Source of the DNA: Pseudomonadales bacterium
Lineage (GTDB): Bacteria > Pseudomonadota > Gammaproteobacteria > Pseudomonadales > Azotimanducaceae
Length of the DNA: 64,000 nt
Reading direction: 5' to 3'
NCBI GenBank assembly: GCA_028285415.1
Contig: JANQPF010000021.1
Span: 124,001-188,000, forward strand
The translations under genes and the position numbers were made by a program. The first letter of the stretch is position 1. Every line of letters starts with the position of its first letter. This document shows, in pieces, positions 1 through 9,120 of this stretch. The notes under the pieces are model-generated. The model ran no database searches and was not told where the DNA came from. It worked only from the letters and a program-made list of their open reading frames with translations.

Positions 1-1
1 C

Positions 2-337
2 ATGGCCTCGCGGCGCATATTTGTCATGGAGAGCGACGGCAAGGTGTATGTGCCGAGCGGGTACATGAAATCTTTCCTCGGCAGGATCTGGAAAGACTGG
101 GCGTTCGAAGCGGAAGCGGGTAACAACCTCGGGGTGGCCCGGATTGAAGGTGTGCGCTACGAGCGTCAGCTCATACGGGTGAAAGACCCGGCAATCATCG
201 AAGGGGTGGCGCAGAAGATGCTGCAGAAGTACGCGCCGGAAGGCGCGCCGCCGGATCTCATCGAGGAGTTCAGGCGCAGTATTGCCGAGGACGAAACCTG
301 GATTTTCGAAATGGCGCCGAGGAGTAGCGAATCATGA
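2..337 (+). CDS. Hypothetical protein, possibly truncated by the window start
   Basis: A 111-residue reading frame that opens with ATG at base 2; the true start may lie upstream of the window. It is soluble, rich in charged residues, with no signal peptide. The central part (about residues 10-60, a beta-rich stretch followed by helices) is loosely reminiscent of small split-barrel DUF2255/flavin-binding-like proteins, but I do not recognise it firmly. Its stop overlaps the ATG of the next small gene (ATGA, 334-337), so the two are probably co-translated. No function assigned. Confidence 0.55.
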   Translation: MASRRIFVMESDGKVYVPSGYMKSFLGRIWKDWAFEAEAGNNLGVARIEGVRYERQLIRVKDPAIIEGVAQKMLQKYAPEGAPPDLIEEFRRSIAEDETWIFEMAPRSSES

Positions 338-468
338 GCTGGAAGAATTACGCGATGACCTGTGCCGGTATTGCGGTGCTCTGGGCGGTGGGGCTCCTGG
401 CGATTCCCGCGTTTGCCCAACTGATTGAAGGCGTGATGCTGCTGTTTCTTTCTACTCAGGCACGCTGA
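334..468 (+). CDS. Small single-pass membrane protein (44 aa)
   Basis: ATG at 334 overlaps the preceding stop as ATGA, and the frame runs 44 codons to TGA at 466-468. The product is short and strongly hydrophobic from about residue 7 to 40, with a possible signal-peptide-like AFA site near residue 28, so it is either a small inner-membrane peptide or a short exported one. The last codons and the stop lie inside the first copy of a 24-bp tandem repeat, so the C-terminus may have been created or altered by the repeat. The overlap with the upstream frame is the main support that it is translated. Function unknown. Confidence 0.45.
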   Translation: MSWKNYAMTCAGIAVLWAVGLLAIPAFAQLIEGVMLLFLSTQAR

Positions 469-578
469 AGGCTCTCAACCCAAGCACGCTGAAGGCTCTC
501 TACCCAAGCACGCTGAAGGCTCTCTACCCAAGCACGCTGAAGGCTCTCTACCCGGGCACGCTGAGGGCTCTCAACCCA
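459..578. repeat. Tandem repeat, five copies of 24 bp
   Basis: Five contiguous units of 24 bp (459-482, 483-506, 507-530, 531-554, 555-578) with core GCACGCTGAAGGCTCTC; copies 2-4 are nearly identical and the outer two differ at a few bases. There are no spacers. The array lies between two convergent genes: it contains the end of the small membrane ORF and stops 8 bp before the stop codon of the sugar dehydrogenase. The 24-bp unit keeps frame (multiple of three). Confidence 0.9.
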
Positions 579-586
579 GGAGCGCG

Positions 587-1684
587 CTACAGCGGTGCAA
601 GGTCCGGTTCTGCATAGGTCACCCGGTAGATCACACCCTGCTGGTCGTCTGACACCAGCAGGCTGCCGTCGGGGGTGACCAACACGTCGTTCGGTCGACC
701 GCTCACTTTTTCGTTCTCGAGCCAGCCTGTGATGAAGGGGGTATACTCGAGCGTGCCGTTGCGGTCGGTGACCACGCTCACCTGATAGCCGACTTTCTTG
801 CTGCGGTTCCAGGAGCCATGCTCGGCGATGAAGAGAGCGTTCTGGAAACGCTGCGGGAACTGCTTGCCGGTATAAAAATCGAGGCCAAGCGCCGCGGAGT
901 GTGCCTGGATTTTCACGATTGGTGCGACAAACGTCCTCCCTTCCGCGGCTTCATGGTCGCCATACTTCGGATCCGGGATGTCGCCTGCGTGCACGAACGG
1001 GTAACCGAAGTGCTGGCCTCGGCGCTCGATGACGTTGATCTCTTCGGCCGGCACGTCGTCGCCCATCATGTCGCGGCCGTTGTCGGAGAACCACAGCTTC
1101 GCGGTCGCGGGATGCCACGCGAAGCCGACCGTGTTGCGGATGCCTTCCGCCCAGACTTCGGTGTCGCCCGTGTCGGGATCCATCCGTAACAGACTGGCGT
1201 AGCGGGGATCGTCTTCCAGGCAGATGTTGCAGGGCGCACCCACCGGAACATACAGCTGCTCGTCCGGACCGAACTTCAGATACTTCCAGCCGTGGTGCGC
1301 ATCGTCGGGCAGCGCGTCGGTGATCGTCTCCGCCTTCGGATCGGGTTTGAGATTCCGCTCGATGTTGCGCACCCGCAGGATTTGCGAAACGGCGCCGATG
1401 TAGAGGTCACCTTCATACACGGCAACGCCGCTTGGCATGCGCAGATCATCAAAAAGCGTGATGACCTCGGGGTCGCTGTCGGTCAGCGCTCCCGGTACGG
1501 CGTACACGTTGCCCGCGCGGCGCGTTGCGACGATCAGGGTGCCGTTGTCGGTCAGCGCCATCTGCCGTGCGTTCGGCACGGCGAAGTTGAGCGTTTCAAT
1601 CTGAAATCCCACGGGCAGCGCAAGCTCCGTTGCGTGGACATGAGTGGCGGTCAGCAGCACCGCGATGATGAGGTTCTTTTTCAT
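587..1684 (-). CDS. PQQ-dependent sugar dehydrogenase (sorbosone/glucose dehydrogenase family), exported
   Basis: About 365 residues. The chosen start (ATG, 1684-1682) gives a clean signal peptide: MKKN, then a hydrophobic stretch to about residue 19; a longer in-frame ATG start at 1723 would add 13 polar residues before it. The rest is a six-bladed beta-propeller of the GSDH/sorbosone dehydrogenase type, with the expected features: a HHGWKYLKFGPD loop, a paired-cysteine segment (APCNICLED), GIRNTVGFAWHP, LWFSDNGRD, INVIERRGQHFGYP and IAEHGSWNR. In this family the enzyme oxidises aldose sugars in the periplasm using PQQ and passes electrons to the respiratory chain; the real substrate cannot be read from sequence. 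Stands alone, convergent with the genes to its left and divergent from dinG. Confidence 0.85.
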   Translation of the reverse strand: MKKNLIIAVLLTATHVHATELALPVGFQIETLNFAVPNARQMALTDNGTLIVATRRAGNVYAVPGALTDSDPEVITLFDDLRMPSGVAVYEGDLYIGAVSQILRVRNIERNLKPDPKAETITDALPDDAHHGWKYLKFGPDEQLYVPVGAPCNICLEDDPRYASLLRMDPDTGDTEVWAEGIRNTVGFAWHPATAKLWFSDNGRDMMGDDVPAEEINVIERRGQHFGYPFVHAGDIPDPKYGDHEAAEGRTFVAPIVKIQAHSAALGLDFYTGKQFPQRFQNALFIAEHGSWNRSKKVGYQVSVVTDRNGTLEYTPFITGWLENEKVSGRPNDVLVTPDGSLLVSDDQQGVIYRVTYAEPDLAPL

Positions 1685-1762
1685 GGCGCGCGGCAATCTC
1701 TCACACCCGGTGAAGTGACTCAACAGTGGCCACCAACATGTACGACAAGTAAGCTAGCCCCG

Positions 1763-3853
1763 ATGAACGGATCCGCCGCGCAGCCTGTCGCGAATCTCAC
1801 TTCAGAGCTCAAAGACAAGATTCAGACCGCCTATCGGTCCTGGCTGAACGCGCGCGGTTTCAAGGCGCGGCGCGGTCAGCGGGAGATGATCGCGCACGTG
1901 GCGCGGACGCTGGCAAGCGACGACAATCGCATTGCGGTCATCGAGGCAGGCACCGGGACCGGCAAAACGGCGGGTTACTGCCTGGCGGCGATACCCACCG
2001 CACAGACGCTCGGTAAAACCGTCGTCTTGAGTACGGCTACGGTTGCCCTGCAGGAACAGGTGACCTTGCACGACATCCCGGATCTCAAGGAAAACGCTGA
2101 GCTCAAGTTCAGCGTGAGTCTTGCCAAAGGCCGCGGCCGCTATCTCTGTCTGAAACGTCTCGACGATCATCTGAAGTACAACGATCAGCAGGAGATCCCG
2201 CTCTTTGAGGTCGACGACGGCGACCACACGGTGCTGTATCAGGGCATGCTGGATCGTTTTGGCAGGGGTGAGTGGGACGGTGAGCTCGACAGCTGGCCGG
2301 ACGAACTGCCGGACGGCGCCTGGCGCGGCGTCACGACCGATCATCGGGGCTGTGCGAACAATCGCTGCAGCTACTTCAAGCAGTGCCCCTTCTTCCGTGC
2401 GCGCAACGCGCTTGAAGGCACCGATGTCATCGTCGCCAATCACGACCTGGTGCTGGCAGACCTGGCGCTGGGTGGCGGTGCCGTGCTGCCGGAGCCGGAA
2501 GACTGCATCTACATTCTGGACGAAGCCCATCACCTCGCGGACAAAACCCAGAATCACTTCTCCGCGAGCGCGCGTATCGGCGGCACGCTGCAGTGGCTGG
2601 ACCATGTCAACGCGGTGCTCGGCAGCCTCACGCAGCGGTTTGCCCGTCCGGATGAGCTGGTGGCGCTCGCCACGAGCGTCGCCACCGAAACCGGCGTGCT
2701 GCGACCCGCGCTCGAAGCGCTGAGCGCCGGGCTGCATGAGCTCGAGTTCGAAGCGCGCGACGACGACCTCGATACCTGCCGCTTTGCGCTCGGTGACGTG
2801 CCCGACGATATCCGGACGCTGGCGGATGCGGTGATACCGAACCTGACGAAGCTCGGCGACGACATCAATCGTACGCATGGCCTGCTGCAGGACGCGGTGG
2901 CGGGAGAAATAAACTGGCAGAACGCCTTCGAAGCGGAGGACTGGCTGGTGCCGGTGGGACAGCTCGAAACCCGGGCCATGGGCGCGCTGGCGCTCTTTAC
3001 CGACTACGCCCGGGGTTCAGACTATCGGCACGCCCGCTGGATCAATCGCACGGCGTACGACATCGAGATGGTCAGCGCGCCGATAGAGCCCGGACACATT
3101 CTCGACGAGGTCCTCTGGCAGCGCGCGTTTGGCGTCATCTGCACCTCGGCCACTCTCAGCGCGATGGGGCGTTTCGATCGCTTTTTCGAGCGGGTCGGAC
3201 TGTCTGCGGAGGTGCTGCGGGTGCGCATCCCCAGTCCGTTCGACTTTCCCCGGATTGCCACCTTCACGGTGCCGCCGATGGCGTCGGACCCGCGCGATTT
3301 CGACGCTCACACCGAGGAGGTGGTCAAGCTGCTGCCGGAGCTGATGGCGCAGGCGCAGAGCGCGTTGGTGCTCTTCACTTCCTGGCGCCAGCTGAACGCC
3401 GTCGTGAAGGCGCTGCCGAAGTCGCTCGATGAGAAGTTGCTTGTGCAGGGGGAGGGTGCAAAGCAGGTGCTCCTGCGTCAGCATCGTGAACGCATTGACG
3501 CGGGTGAGTCGTCGTATCTGCTGGGTCTGGCGAGCTTTTCTGAAGGCCTGGACCTGCCCGACGATTACTGTCGTCACGTCGTCATCGTGAAGATTCCGTT
3601 TGCGGTGCCGGATGATCCCATCGACCGGGCCATGGCGGAGTGGGCCGAGGCGCGCGGCCGCAACGCGTTCTACGAGATCTCCGTACCGGACGCGGCGCTC
3701 AAGCTGGTGCAGGCCTGCGGGCGCCTCATCCGTCATGAGAACGACCACGGCACGATCACCATGCTCGACAAACGCATTGTTGCGCAGCGCTACGGCCGCG
3801 CCCTGCTCGAATCCCTGCCGCCCTACAACTTCCAGTTGGACAACGGCGCCTAG
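1763..3853 (+). CDS. dinG: DinG-family ATP-dependent DNA helicase (XPD-like, Fe-S)
   Basis: 697 residues from the ATG at 1763 (E. coli DinG is 716). Superfamily 2, 5'-3' helicase. Visible motifs: Walker A EAGTGTGKT near residue 61, Walker B DEAHHLADK in the middle, helicase motifs GLASFSEGLDLP and QACGRLIRH near the C-terminus. Four cysteines in the insertion between motif I and motif II (in RYLCLKR, CANNRC and FKQCPF) match the 4Fe-4S ligands of the DinG/XPD group. The role in this family is resolving R-loops, D-loops and G-quadruplexes during replication and repair. The reading frame continues upstream over the antisense sugar dehydrogenase; the ATG at 1763 was chosen because homology begins there. 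Convergent with the M16 protease. Confidence 0.93.
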   Translation: MNGSAAQPVANLTSELKDKIQTAYRSWLNARGFKARRGQREMIAHVARTLASDDNRIAVIEAGTGTGKTAGYCLAAIPTAQTLGKTVVLSTATVALQEQVTLHDIPDLKENAELKFSVSLAKGRGRYLCLKRLDDHLKYNDQQEIPLFEVDDGDHTVLYQGMLDRFGRGEWDGELDSWPDELPDGAWRGVTTDHRGCANNRCSYFKQCPFFRARNALEGTDVIVANHDLVLADLALGGGAVLPEPEDCIYILDEAHHLADKTQNHFSASARIGGTLQWLDHVNAVLGSLTQRFARPDELVALATSVATETGVLRPALEALSAGLHELEFEARDDDLDTCRFALGDVPDDIRTLADAVIPNLTKLGDDINRTHGLLQDAVAGEINWQNAFEAEDWLVPVGQLETRAMGALALFTDYARGSDYRHARWINRTAYDIEMVSAPIEPGHILDEVLWQRAFGVICTSATLSAMGRFDRFFERVGLSAEVLRVRIPSPFDFPRIATFTVPPMASDPRDFDAHTEEVVKLLPELMAQAQSALVLFTSWRQLNAVVKALPKSLDEKLLVQGEGAKQVLLRQHRERIDAGESSYLLGLASFSEGLDLPDDYCRHVVIVKIPFAVPDDPIDRAMAEWAEARGRNAFYEISVPDAALKLVQACGRLIRHENDHGTITMLDKRIVAQRYGRALLESLPPYNFQLDNGA

Positions 3854-3871
3854 GGAGCCCTCTGTGTTGCG

Positions 3872-6718
3872 CTAACTTTTTGGCGCGTCGCTCCAGTCCT
3901 GGGTGGCATCGCTCAGGAGCGTGCCTTCCTCGGGTATCTCTTCGAACTTGCCGCGGGTGAAGATCACCAGGCGATCGCCGGTGAGGTTTTCCTGCAGGCG
4001 TTCGAAGAACGCCGCCATGTCTTCGCGGGTGAGCGTGGCCACAATGTCGGCAACCTGCTGGCGGCTGTCGAAGGTGAGCACCTCGTCCGTCAGATCCGCC
4101 CAGTATTGCTGCGTCCGCTCGTTCAGGTTCTTCGGCGTCTGCAGCAGACGGTTGATGAGGCCCGCTTTGTGCTGTTCGAAGTCTGCGTCGGAAATATCGG
4201 ACCAGTTTGCAACGAAGGTGTCGACGAACGCTCTTGTGGCAGCCTCGAGACCGGCGGAAGAGGTATTCGGTGACTGCACGATGAACGAGATACCGCCGCG
4301 TTTGGCGACCGGGCGGTTGCTGACGCTGACCACGTAGCCCAGCTGCTGCTCGGTGCGCAGCTCCATGAAGTAGTCCGGCTGCAGAATCTGCGCGCCAAGC
4401 GAGCTGCGCGCGCGGCTTGCATAGGACGTGTCCGGATCTTGTATGTGCAGGACAAGCGTTGCGTCGTCATGCTCGACAGGCAGTTGCAGACGCAGCGCGC
4501 CGACGACGTCGCGCGCCTCAGCGGTGACAAAGGTTTGTTCGGCGAGCGGCAGCTCCGCTTTGAGAAGCTCTCCCAGCGCCCGGGCGTCGGCCGCACCGAC
4601 GTTGCCGTGCAGCAGACCGCGTACGGCAACGTGGTCGAGATGCTCGGCGCGCCAGGCTTCGAGATCCTCGAGGGTCACGGGCTCCATTGCCGCGATGAGC
4701 TGCGGACGCGGCCAGCGGCCGCTGCGCAGCGTATCGGACAGCGCCGCGAATGCCTGGCGGAAAGGCCGTTCCTTGGCGGCGTTGCGCCAGTCTTTGATGA
4801 GGGATGCCTTCAGGGAATCGAAGCGTTCCTCAGTGAAGCGGCTTTCCATGAGTGCGGCGAGCACGGGCTCGAGGAGTGCCCGTTGCTTGTCCTGATAACC
4901 GCTCACGCGGACTTCGAAACCCGCATCCGGGACGGACAGGCTGTAACCAAGACCGGCCAGGTACGCGGGGTAAGTGAGCTCGCTCAGACGGTCCTCGACG
5001 AGCAGCCGATAGAGCTGCGCCATGCCGCGATCGCGCGGCGACTCGAAACCGTCTTCAACGGCAATCTCCAGCAGCAGGTTGGCGCGGGGGCTGCCGAAGG
5101 AGGGATCAGCGTCCAGCCAGATTTCGAGACCCGGCTCGTCGAGCGCCCGCGCAACGGCGGTGTCATCCTCAGGCTTGAGAGTAAGGTCGTCCGGCAGGAA
5201 CGGATTGCTCTGCGGCAGGGTGAAAGCCACATCCGCCACAGGCGTGCACGACGCTTCGGTTCGGCTCAACGTATACGGTACGTTGAACCAGGGTTCCTCG
5301 GTTTCACCGACCACCCCTGCGGCCTGTACCTGCATGAGCATGTTGTCCGGCGTCACGTAGCTCAGGAATTCTTCGATTCGCGCCGCGTCGAAACCTTCCA
5401 TCAGGAATGGCGCCACCAGCAGATCCGATGGCGGGTAGTGATCGATGCGCGGCGCCAGCTGGTAGACGAGGCTCATCGGCGTCGACTTCTCCTGGAAGCG
5501 GAAGCCGAGCGCCGCCACCTGTGCCTGTTCGTCGTACAGCCACTGCTGCGGCGCCTGATCTCGGATGAGGTCCACGTATTGGAAGAGCAGACCCGTGATG
5601 CGGTCGAGGTTAGCCTCGCCGTCGGGCGTGAGCTCAACCGTTACGGACAGAGCGCTGGCGTTGTGGTCGAGATCGCTGGAACCGGCGCTAAGCGTTTCGA
5701 TCCAGCCGCGCTGCTTCAGGGTTTGATACAGGCTGCCGGTGCCTTCGTGGCCGAGCAGGTTGCCGATGTAGAGCTGCGGCTTCGTGCGATACAGCGGCCG
5801 CGTGCTCGGCATCGGGAAGAGGTAGCTGACCTGGGCGCCTTCTTTCAATGTGGCGATGTCGAGCCTGGTGGGCAGCTCAGCGTCGGTATACATCGGCACG
5901 GTAGGGTGCGCCGGCCCGATGTCTTTGTTTGCGATTCTGCCGAAGAGCGGCGTCACCTGCGCCTCGATGTCGTCGAGCGATGCGGGACTCACCACAACCA
6001 GCCCCATCTGATCGGCCGAGTAGTTGGTTTCGAACCACACGGTCAGGTCTTCGTGAATGTCACCGTCCAGGGTGTCGAGGGATCCGATCGTGAACCGCGA
6101 CGCGGGATGCGCCGGGTTGATGGCCTGTTTGCCCACCATATAACCGCGCCAGCCGTCGTCGCGCAGCTGCATGCGATACTCCGAGTCGACCGCATTCTTT
6201 TCGCGCAGCGAGTATTCCTGACTGATGATGGGATCGATGAAGAAGTGGGCAAAGCGTGACAGCGCCTCATCGAACGCCGCGGGCTGAATGTCGAAGAAAT
6301 AGTTGGTGTGATCGAGCGCGGTATAGGCGTTGGACGAGCCACCGCCGGCGCGAATGTAGTTCTGGAAACCGTCGATTTCCGGATACGTTTCCGTCTGGAT
6401 GAACAGCATATGCTCGAGAAAGTGGGCCAGTCCCGGACGGTTATCCGGCTCGTGCATGCTGCCTCGATACACCGCCAGGGCGGCTGCGGATTTTTCCGTT
6501 TGCGGATCTGACACCAGCACGGCACGCAGCTTGTTGGGCAGTTCGAGGTAGCGGTATTCGCGTGTGTCGTTGGGGCTCTTGCGGACGGTGACACCGTCTG
6601 CGACCGCGCCGGGCTCAATCGGCGCCGAGGTACATCCTGCAAGCGTGATGAGCGCCAGCAGCAGGCTGGCTGAAGCAGCAAGATAAACGCGCTGCGTAAC
6701 GTGCTTGAAGCTGGTCAA
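3872..6718 (-). CDS. M16-family zinc metalloprotease (pitrilysin/insulinase type), lipoprotein
   Basis: About 950 residues, the length of pitrilysin (PtrA). It has a lipoprotein signal: hydrophobic run followed by LITLAGC lipobox, so it should be anchored in the outer or inner membrane facing the periplasm. The inverted zinc motif HFLEH (about residue 99 from the chosen start) and the downstream glutamate-bearing EKNAVDSEY stretch give an active N-terminal M16 domain; three further M16-like domains follow, as in pitrilysin. Start choice: a GTG at 6748 sits directly on an AGGAGGTG sequence and cannot use it as ribosome site; a TTG at 6718 has AGGAG seven bases upstream and is preferred here. 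Degrades oligopeptides in the periplasm by family analogy. Convergent with dinG. Confidence 0.88.
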   Translation of the reverse strand: MTSFKHVTQRVYLAASASLLLALITLAGCTSAPIEPGAVADGVTVRKSPNDTREYRYLELPNKLRAVLVSDPQTEKSAAALAVYRGSMHEPDNRPGLAHFLEHMLFIQTETYPEIDGFQNYIRAGGGSSNAYTALDHTNYFFDIQPAAFDEALSRFAHFFIDPIISQEYSLREKNAVDSEYRMQLRDDGWRGYMVGKQAINPAHPASRFTIGSLDTLDGDIHEDLTVWFETNYSADQMGLVVVSPASLDDIEAQVTPLFGRIANKDIGPAHPTVPMYTDAELPTRLDIATLKEGAQVSYLFPMPSTRPLYRTKPQLYIGNLLGHEGTGSLYQTLKQRGWIETLSAGSSDLDHNASALSVTVELTPDGEANLDRITGLLFQYVDLIRDQAPQQWLYDEQAQVAALGFRFQEKSTPMSLVYQLAPRIDHYPPSDLLVAPFLMEGFDAARIEEFLSYVTPDNMLMQVQAAGVVGETEEPWFNVPYTLSRTEASCTPVADVAFTLPQSNPFLPDDLTLKPEDDTAVARALDEPGLEIWLDADPSFGSPRANLLLEIAVEDGFESPRDRGMAQLYRLLVEDRLSELTYPAYLAGLGYSLSVPDAGFEVRVSGYQDKQRALLEPVLAALMESRFTEERFDSLKASLIKDWRNAAKERPFRQAFAALSDTLRSGRWPRPQLIAAMEPVTLEDLEAWRAEHLDHVAVRGLLHGNVGAADARALGELLKAELPLAEQTFVTAEARDVVGALRLQLPVEHDDATLVLHIQDPDTSYASRARSSLGAQILQPDYFMELRTEQQLGYVVSVSNRPVAKRGGISFIVQSPNTSSAGLEAATRAFVDTFVANWSDISDADFEQHKAGLINRLLQTPKNLNERTQQYWADLTDEVLTFDSRQQVADIVATLTREDMAAFFERLQENLTGDRLVIFTRGKFEEIPEEGTLLSDATQDWSDAPKS

Positions 6719-6835
6719 GGTCAAACTCCTGATTGAGGCGCAGTGCACCTCCTGGCAAAAACTGGGAGCTGAATCTAGCAGATGTCGCGTCCCGGTGCTG
6801 TGAAAGTGCCCTCGCAGTGCATCATGGGTGCGTCA

Positions 6836-7522
6836 TCAATGTGTCGATGGATCGCGCCGGAACAAGAGCCGCAGGTAGTAGTCCAGGCTGAAGTAGCGGC
6901 CGCCGCCGATAAACAGCAGCGCAAGCACCATGGCGAAGTAGATCATCGCAAACTCAATGCCGTTGTTGAGCTTGACGATGCTGCCGCTGCCGTTGAGATA
7001 GCGGTAATTCCCATGCTCGCGCAGAATGTCTTTGGCGCGGGACAGTCGTTTCGAAGCTTCGATGGTGCGCTCGTTGACGTTTCTGCATTCGATATAGCGT
7101 TCGAAGACGTTCGAATTGCGGTTGGCGTCACTGTCGGGAATGCAGATGGCCGGTGGATTTGACGGTGCAATGGCCGCCCAGCCGTTATCCCAGTGCACGG
7201 AACCTGCGGCGACCAGCATGGTGATGGCCAGCGGTATGGCCCAGATCCGTGTTGCCAGGCCCAGCAACAGGCAGATCCCGCCGATGAATTCGGTCCAGCT
7301 GGCCAGGAACCAGGACAGCTCCACCGGCAGCACGCTGAAAGGAAACGGCAAGATCTCCTGGCTGAACCAGTTGTTGCCGGTAATCTTCTCCCAGCCCGCG
7401 CCGATCAATACCGGCCCCAGGATCAGTCTCAGGGTCAGCGATGCGATACCGCTGAAATGGGCATTGATGAAATTGAAAATACGGTCGTACCAGTCCCCGA
7501 AGGTGTCGATGAGGTTGTTCAT
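6836..7522 (-). CDS. DoxX-family membrane protein with an internal insertion
   Basis: 228 residues, four predicted membrane segments. The N-terminal half has the DoxX signature: LTLRLILGPVLIGAGWEKI, a second segment with GGICLLLGLATR and a third (AIPLAITMLVAAGS). Between the third and fourth membrane segments lies a polar insertion of roughly 70 residues containing two cysteines, unlike the short loop of ordinary DoxX proteins; the last segment (FAMIYFAMVLALLFIGGGRYFSLDY) is again typical. DoxX proteins are small quinone-related inner-membrane proteins of poorly defined role. Divergent from the glycerate kinase gene; ATG at 7522. Confidence 0.82.
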   Translation of the reverse strand: MNNLIDTFGDWYDRIFNFINAHFSGIASLTLRLILGPVLIGAGWEKITGNNWFSQEILPFPFSVLPVELSWFLASWTEFIGGICLLLGLATRIWAIPLAITMLVAAGSVHWDNGWAAIAPSNPPAICIPDSDANRNSNVFERYIECRNVNERTIEASKRLSRAKDILREHGNYRYLNGSGSIVKLNNGIEFAMIYFAMVLALLFIGGGRYFSLDYYLRLLFRRDPSTH

Positions 7523-7581
7523 TGTTGTTTATCCGCTCCACGTCTGGTTTGGTTAGACTGCGGTTTTGCCCAGGGTTCCCC

Positions 7582-8466
7582 GTGCTCGACCACAAGACAT
7601 TCGAACAATCGCTCGAATCTGCGCTGGTGCAGGCCTTTGGCGCCCTGCCCGAGCGGACACAGGCAGAAGCGTCGAAGTTTGCGGTGTGGTCGTCATTGAG
7701 CGCCGCCGTGGCGCCGTTGATGCTCGCGCGCGATTGCCGGCTGGTGGCCATCAGCGGTTGTCAGGGCAGCGGCAAGTCGAGCCTCGCGCAGGTGCTGGCG
7801 GCGACGCTTAATCAACTCGGTCAACGCGCGGTAGCGGTCTCCATCGATGATTTTTACCTCGGCAAAGCGGCACGTCAGCAGCTGGCGCGCGAAGTCCATC
7901 CGCTGCTGGCCACCCGCGGTGTGCCCGGTACCCACGATGTGGCATGGCTCAGACGCGTGCTCGAAGCGCTCAATGCGGGCGCCGGTGAGATTGAGATACC
8001 GCGTTTCGACAAAGGCGTTGATGATCGTGCGGGCGTCGAACGTGCGGCGGTGAACGTCCTGATCGTCGAAGGCTGGTGCATGGGCGTGCAGCCGCAATCC
8101 GCCGCGGACCTCGATACGCCGGTGAACGCCCTGGAAGCGGACGAAGATGCCGACGGGACCTGGCGCCGCTGGGTAAACGAGCAGATAAGCTGTCATTATC
8201 TGCCGCTATGGGGGTTGATACCCTTCTGGATTCACCTGCGCGCGCCGCACTTTTCCGTCGTTCGTCAGTGGCGCGGCGCAGCGGAGACCGCGCTGCCGAT
8301 GAACCAGCGCATGAACGCAGCGGCGCTGACCCGCTTCGTTGCGCACTATGAGCGTTTGACCCGGGCGCAGCTTGCGCAACCGCCGCTCGGTCCGGGACTG
8401 ATGCTTGCGCTGGATGAGGCGCACGGTGTGACGGAGATCACGGCGGCTGACGCCTCCCGGATCTGA
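7582..8466 (+). CDS. D-glycerate 3-kinase-like P-loop kinase
   Basis: About 294 residues from GTG 7582; a TTG at 7522 would add 20 unlikely residues and overlap the divergent gene start. Motifs: Walker A GCQGSGKSS, SIDDFYL (Walker B-like and substrate region), TRGVPGTHDV, PRFDKGVDDR and VEGWCMGV. This set is typical of the plant/yeast/YggC-type glycerate kinase family (phosphoribulokinase-uridine kinase superfamily), which phosphorylates D-glycerate to 3-phosphoglycerate in photorespiration-like or glyoxylate salvage. No glyoxylate genes are adjacent, so the physiological substrate is inferred only from the family. Confidence 0.8.
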   Translation: MLDHKTFEQSLESALVQAFGALPERTQAEASKFAVWSSLSAAVAPLMLARDCRLVAISGCQGSGKSSLAQVLAATLNQLGQRAVAVSIDDFYLGKAARQQLAREVHPLLATRGVPGTHDVAWLRRVLEALNAGAGEIEIPRFDKGVDDRAGVERAAVNVLIVEGWCMGVQPQSAADLDTPVNALEADEDADGTWRRWVNEQISCHYLPLWGLIPFWIHLRAPHFSVVRQWRGAAETALPMNQRMNAAALTRFVAHYERLTRAQLAQPPLGPGLMLALDEAHGVTEITAADASRI

Positions 8467-8539
8467 CGCGCACCATTCAGATGCGGTTCAGTTGCGCGCT
8501 CTAATATGGGCCTCGAGGTTGAACAACGAGGCTGTAACC

Positions 8540-9076
8540 ATGTTGAACTTGAGAGCGAAAACCGTTGCCAAATTTGCCCTGCCGGCACTGCTTGTGCCCA
8601 GCCTTGCGCTGGGCGCAACCTCTTACGATCGCGCCCGCGTCGTGGGCGTCACTCCGGTATACGAGACCGTCGCCTACGAGGTGCCGGTGGAGCAATGCCG
8701 TGCCGAGCGGGTGCGCTATCCGCGTCATGAGCGAGCGTCCGTTACCGGTCCGTTGCTCGGCGCCGTGATCGGCGGTGCCATCGGTAACGCCGTTGGCCAC
8801 AAGAAACGCAACAAGCAGGTCGGCACCGTGGTCGGCGCGCTTCTGGGTGGCTCGATTGGTGCGGACATTGCCCGTGACCACCGCCGCCACGACCGCCGCT
8901 ACGCGAGCTACGGCACCGAGCAGGTCTGTGACGTATCCTACGAGCTGCAGGAAGAGCAGCGCCTGTCGCACTACGATGTACGCTACGTGTACGGCGGCGA
9001 AACCTACAGCACCCGTATGAACCGGGATCCCGGCCAGTATCTGCGAGTGCGGGTCAGTGTCCGCCCTGCGGAATAA
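8540..9076 (+). CDS. Glycine-zipper 2TM domain protein, exported
   Basis: 178 residues from ATG 8540. N-terminal signal peptide (positive start, hydrophobic core, cut near ALGA-T). The middle holds a glycine-zipper pair (GPLLGAVIGGAIGNAVGH and VGALLGGSIGADIA), the pattern of the 17-kDa surface antigen / Rickettsia 2TM family, which packs helices in or under the outer membrane. The C-terminal part is rich in Tyr, Arg and His, with two conserved-looking cysteines (VEQCRAE, EQVCDVSY). Proteins of this type are envelope-stress or outer-membrane-stability factors; the precise role is unknown. Stands before the PepSY-like gene, 44 bp away. Confidence 0.8.
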   Translation: MLNLRAKTVAKFALPALLVPSLALGATSYDRARVVGVTPVYETVAYEVPVEQCRAERVRYPRHERASVTGPLLGAVIGGAIGNAVGHKKRNKQVGTVVGALLGGSIGADIARDHRRHDRRYASYGTEQVCDVSYELQEEQRLSHYDVRYVYGGETYSTRMNRDPGQYLRVRVSVRPAE

Positions 9077-9120
9077 CGGTAGACGGAGTACAATTGCCCG
9101 CGTGAAGGCGCGAGCTGAGT

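Noticed and set aside
459-578. Possible CRISPR array
   Set aside because: Units are contiguous with no spacers; simple tandem repeat. The same applies to 22123-22218.
4439-6259. Long open frame (606 codons) on the plus strand opposite the M16 protease
   Set aside because: Product is low in hydrophobic periodicity and rich in Arg/Val/Gln, as expected from the reverse of a GC-rich gene; the opposite frame has clear M16 motifs.
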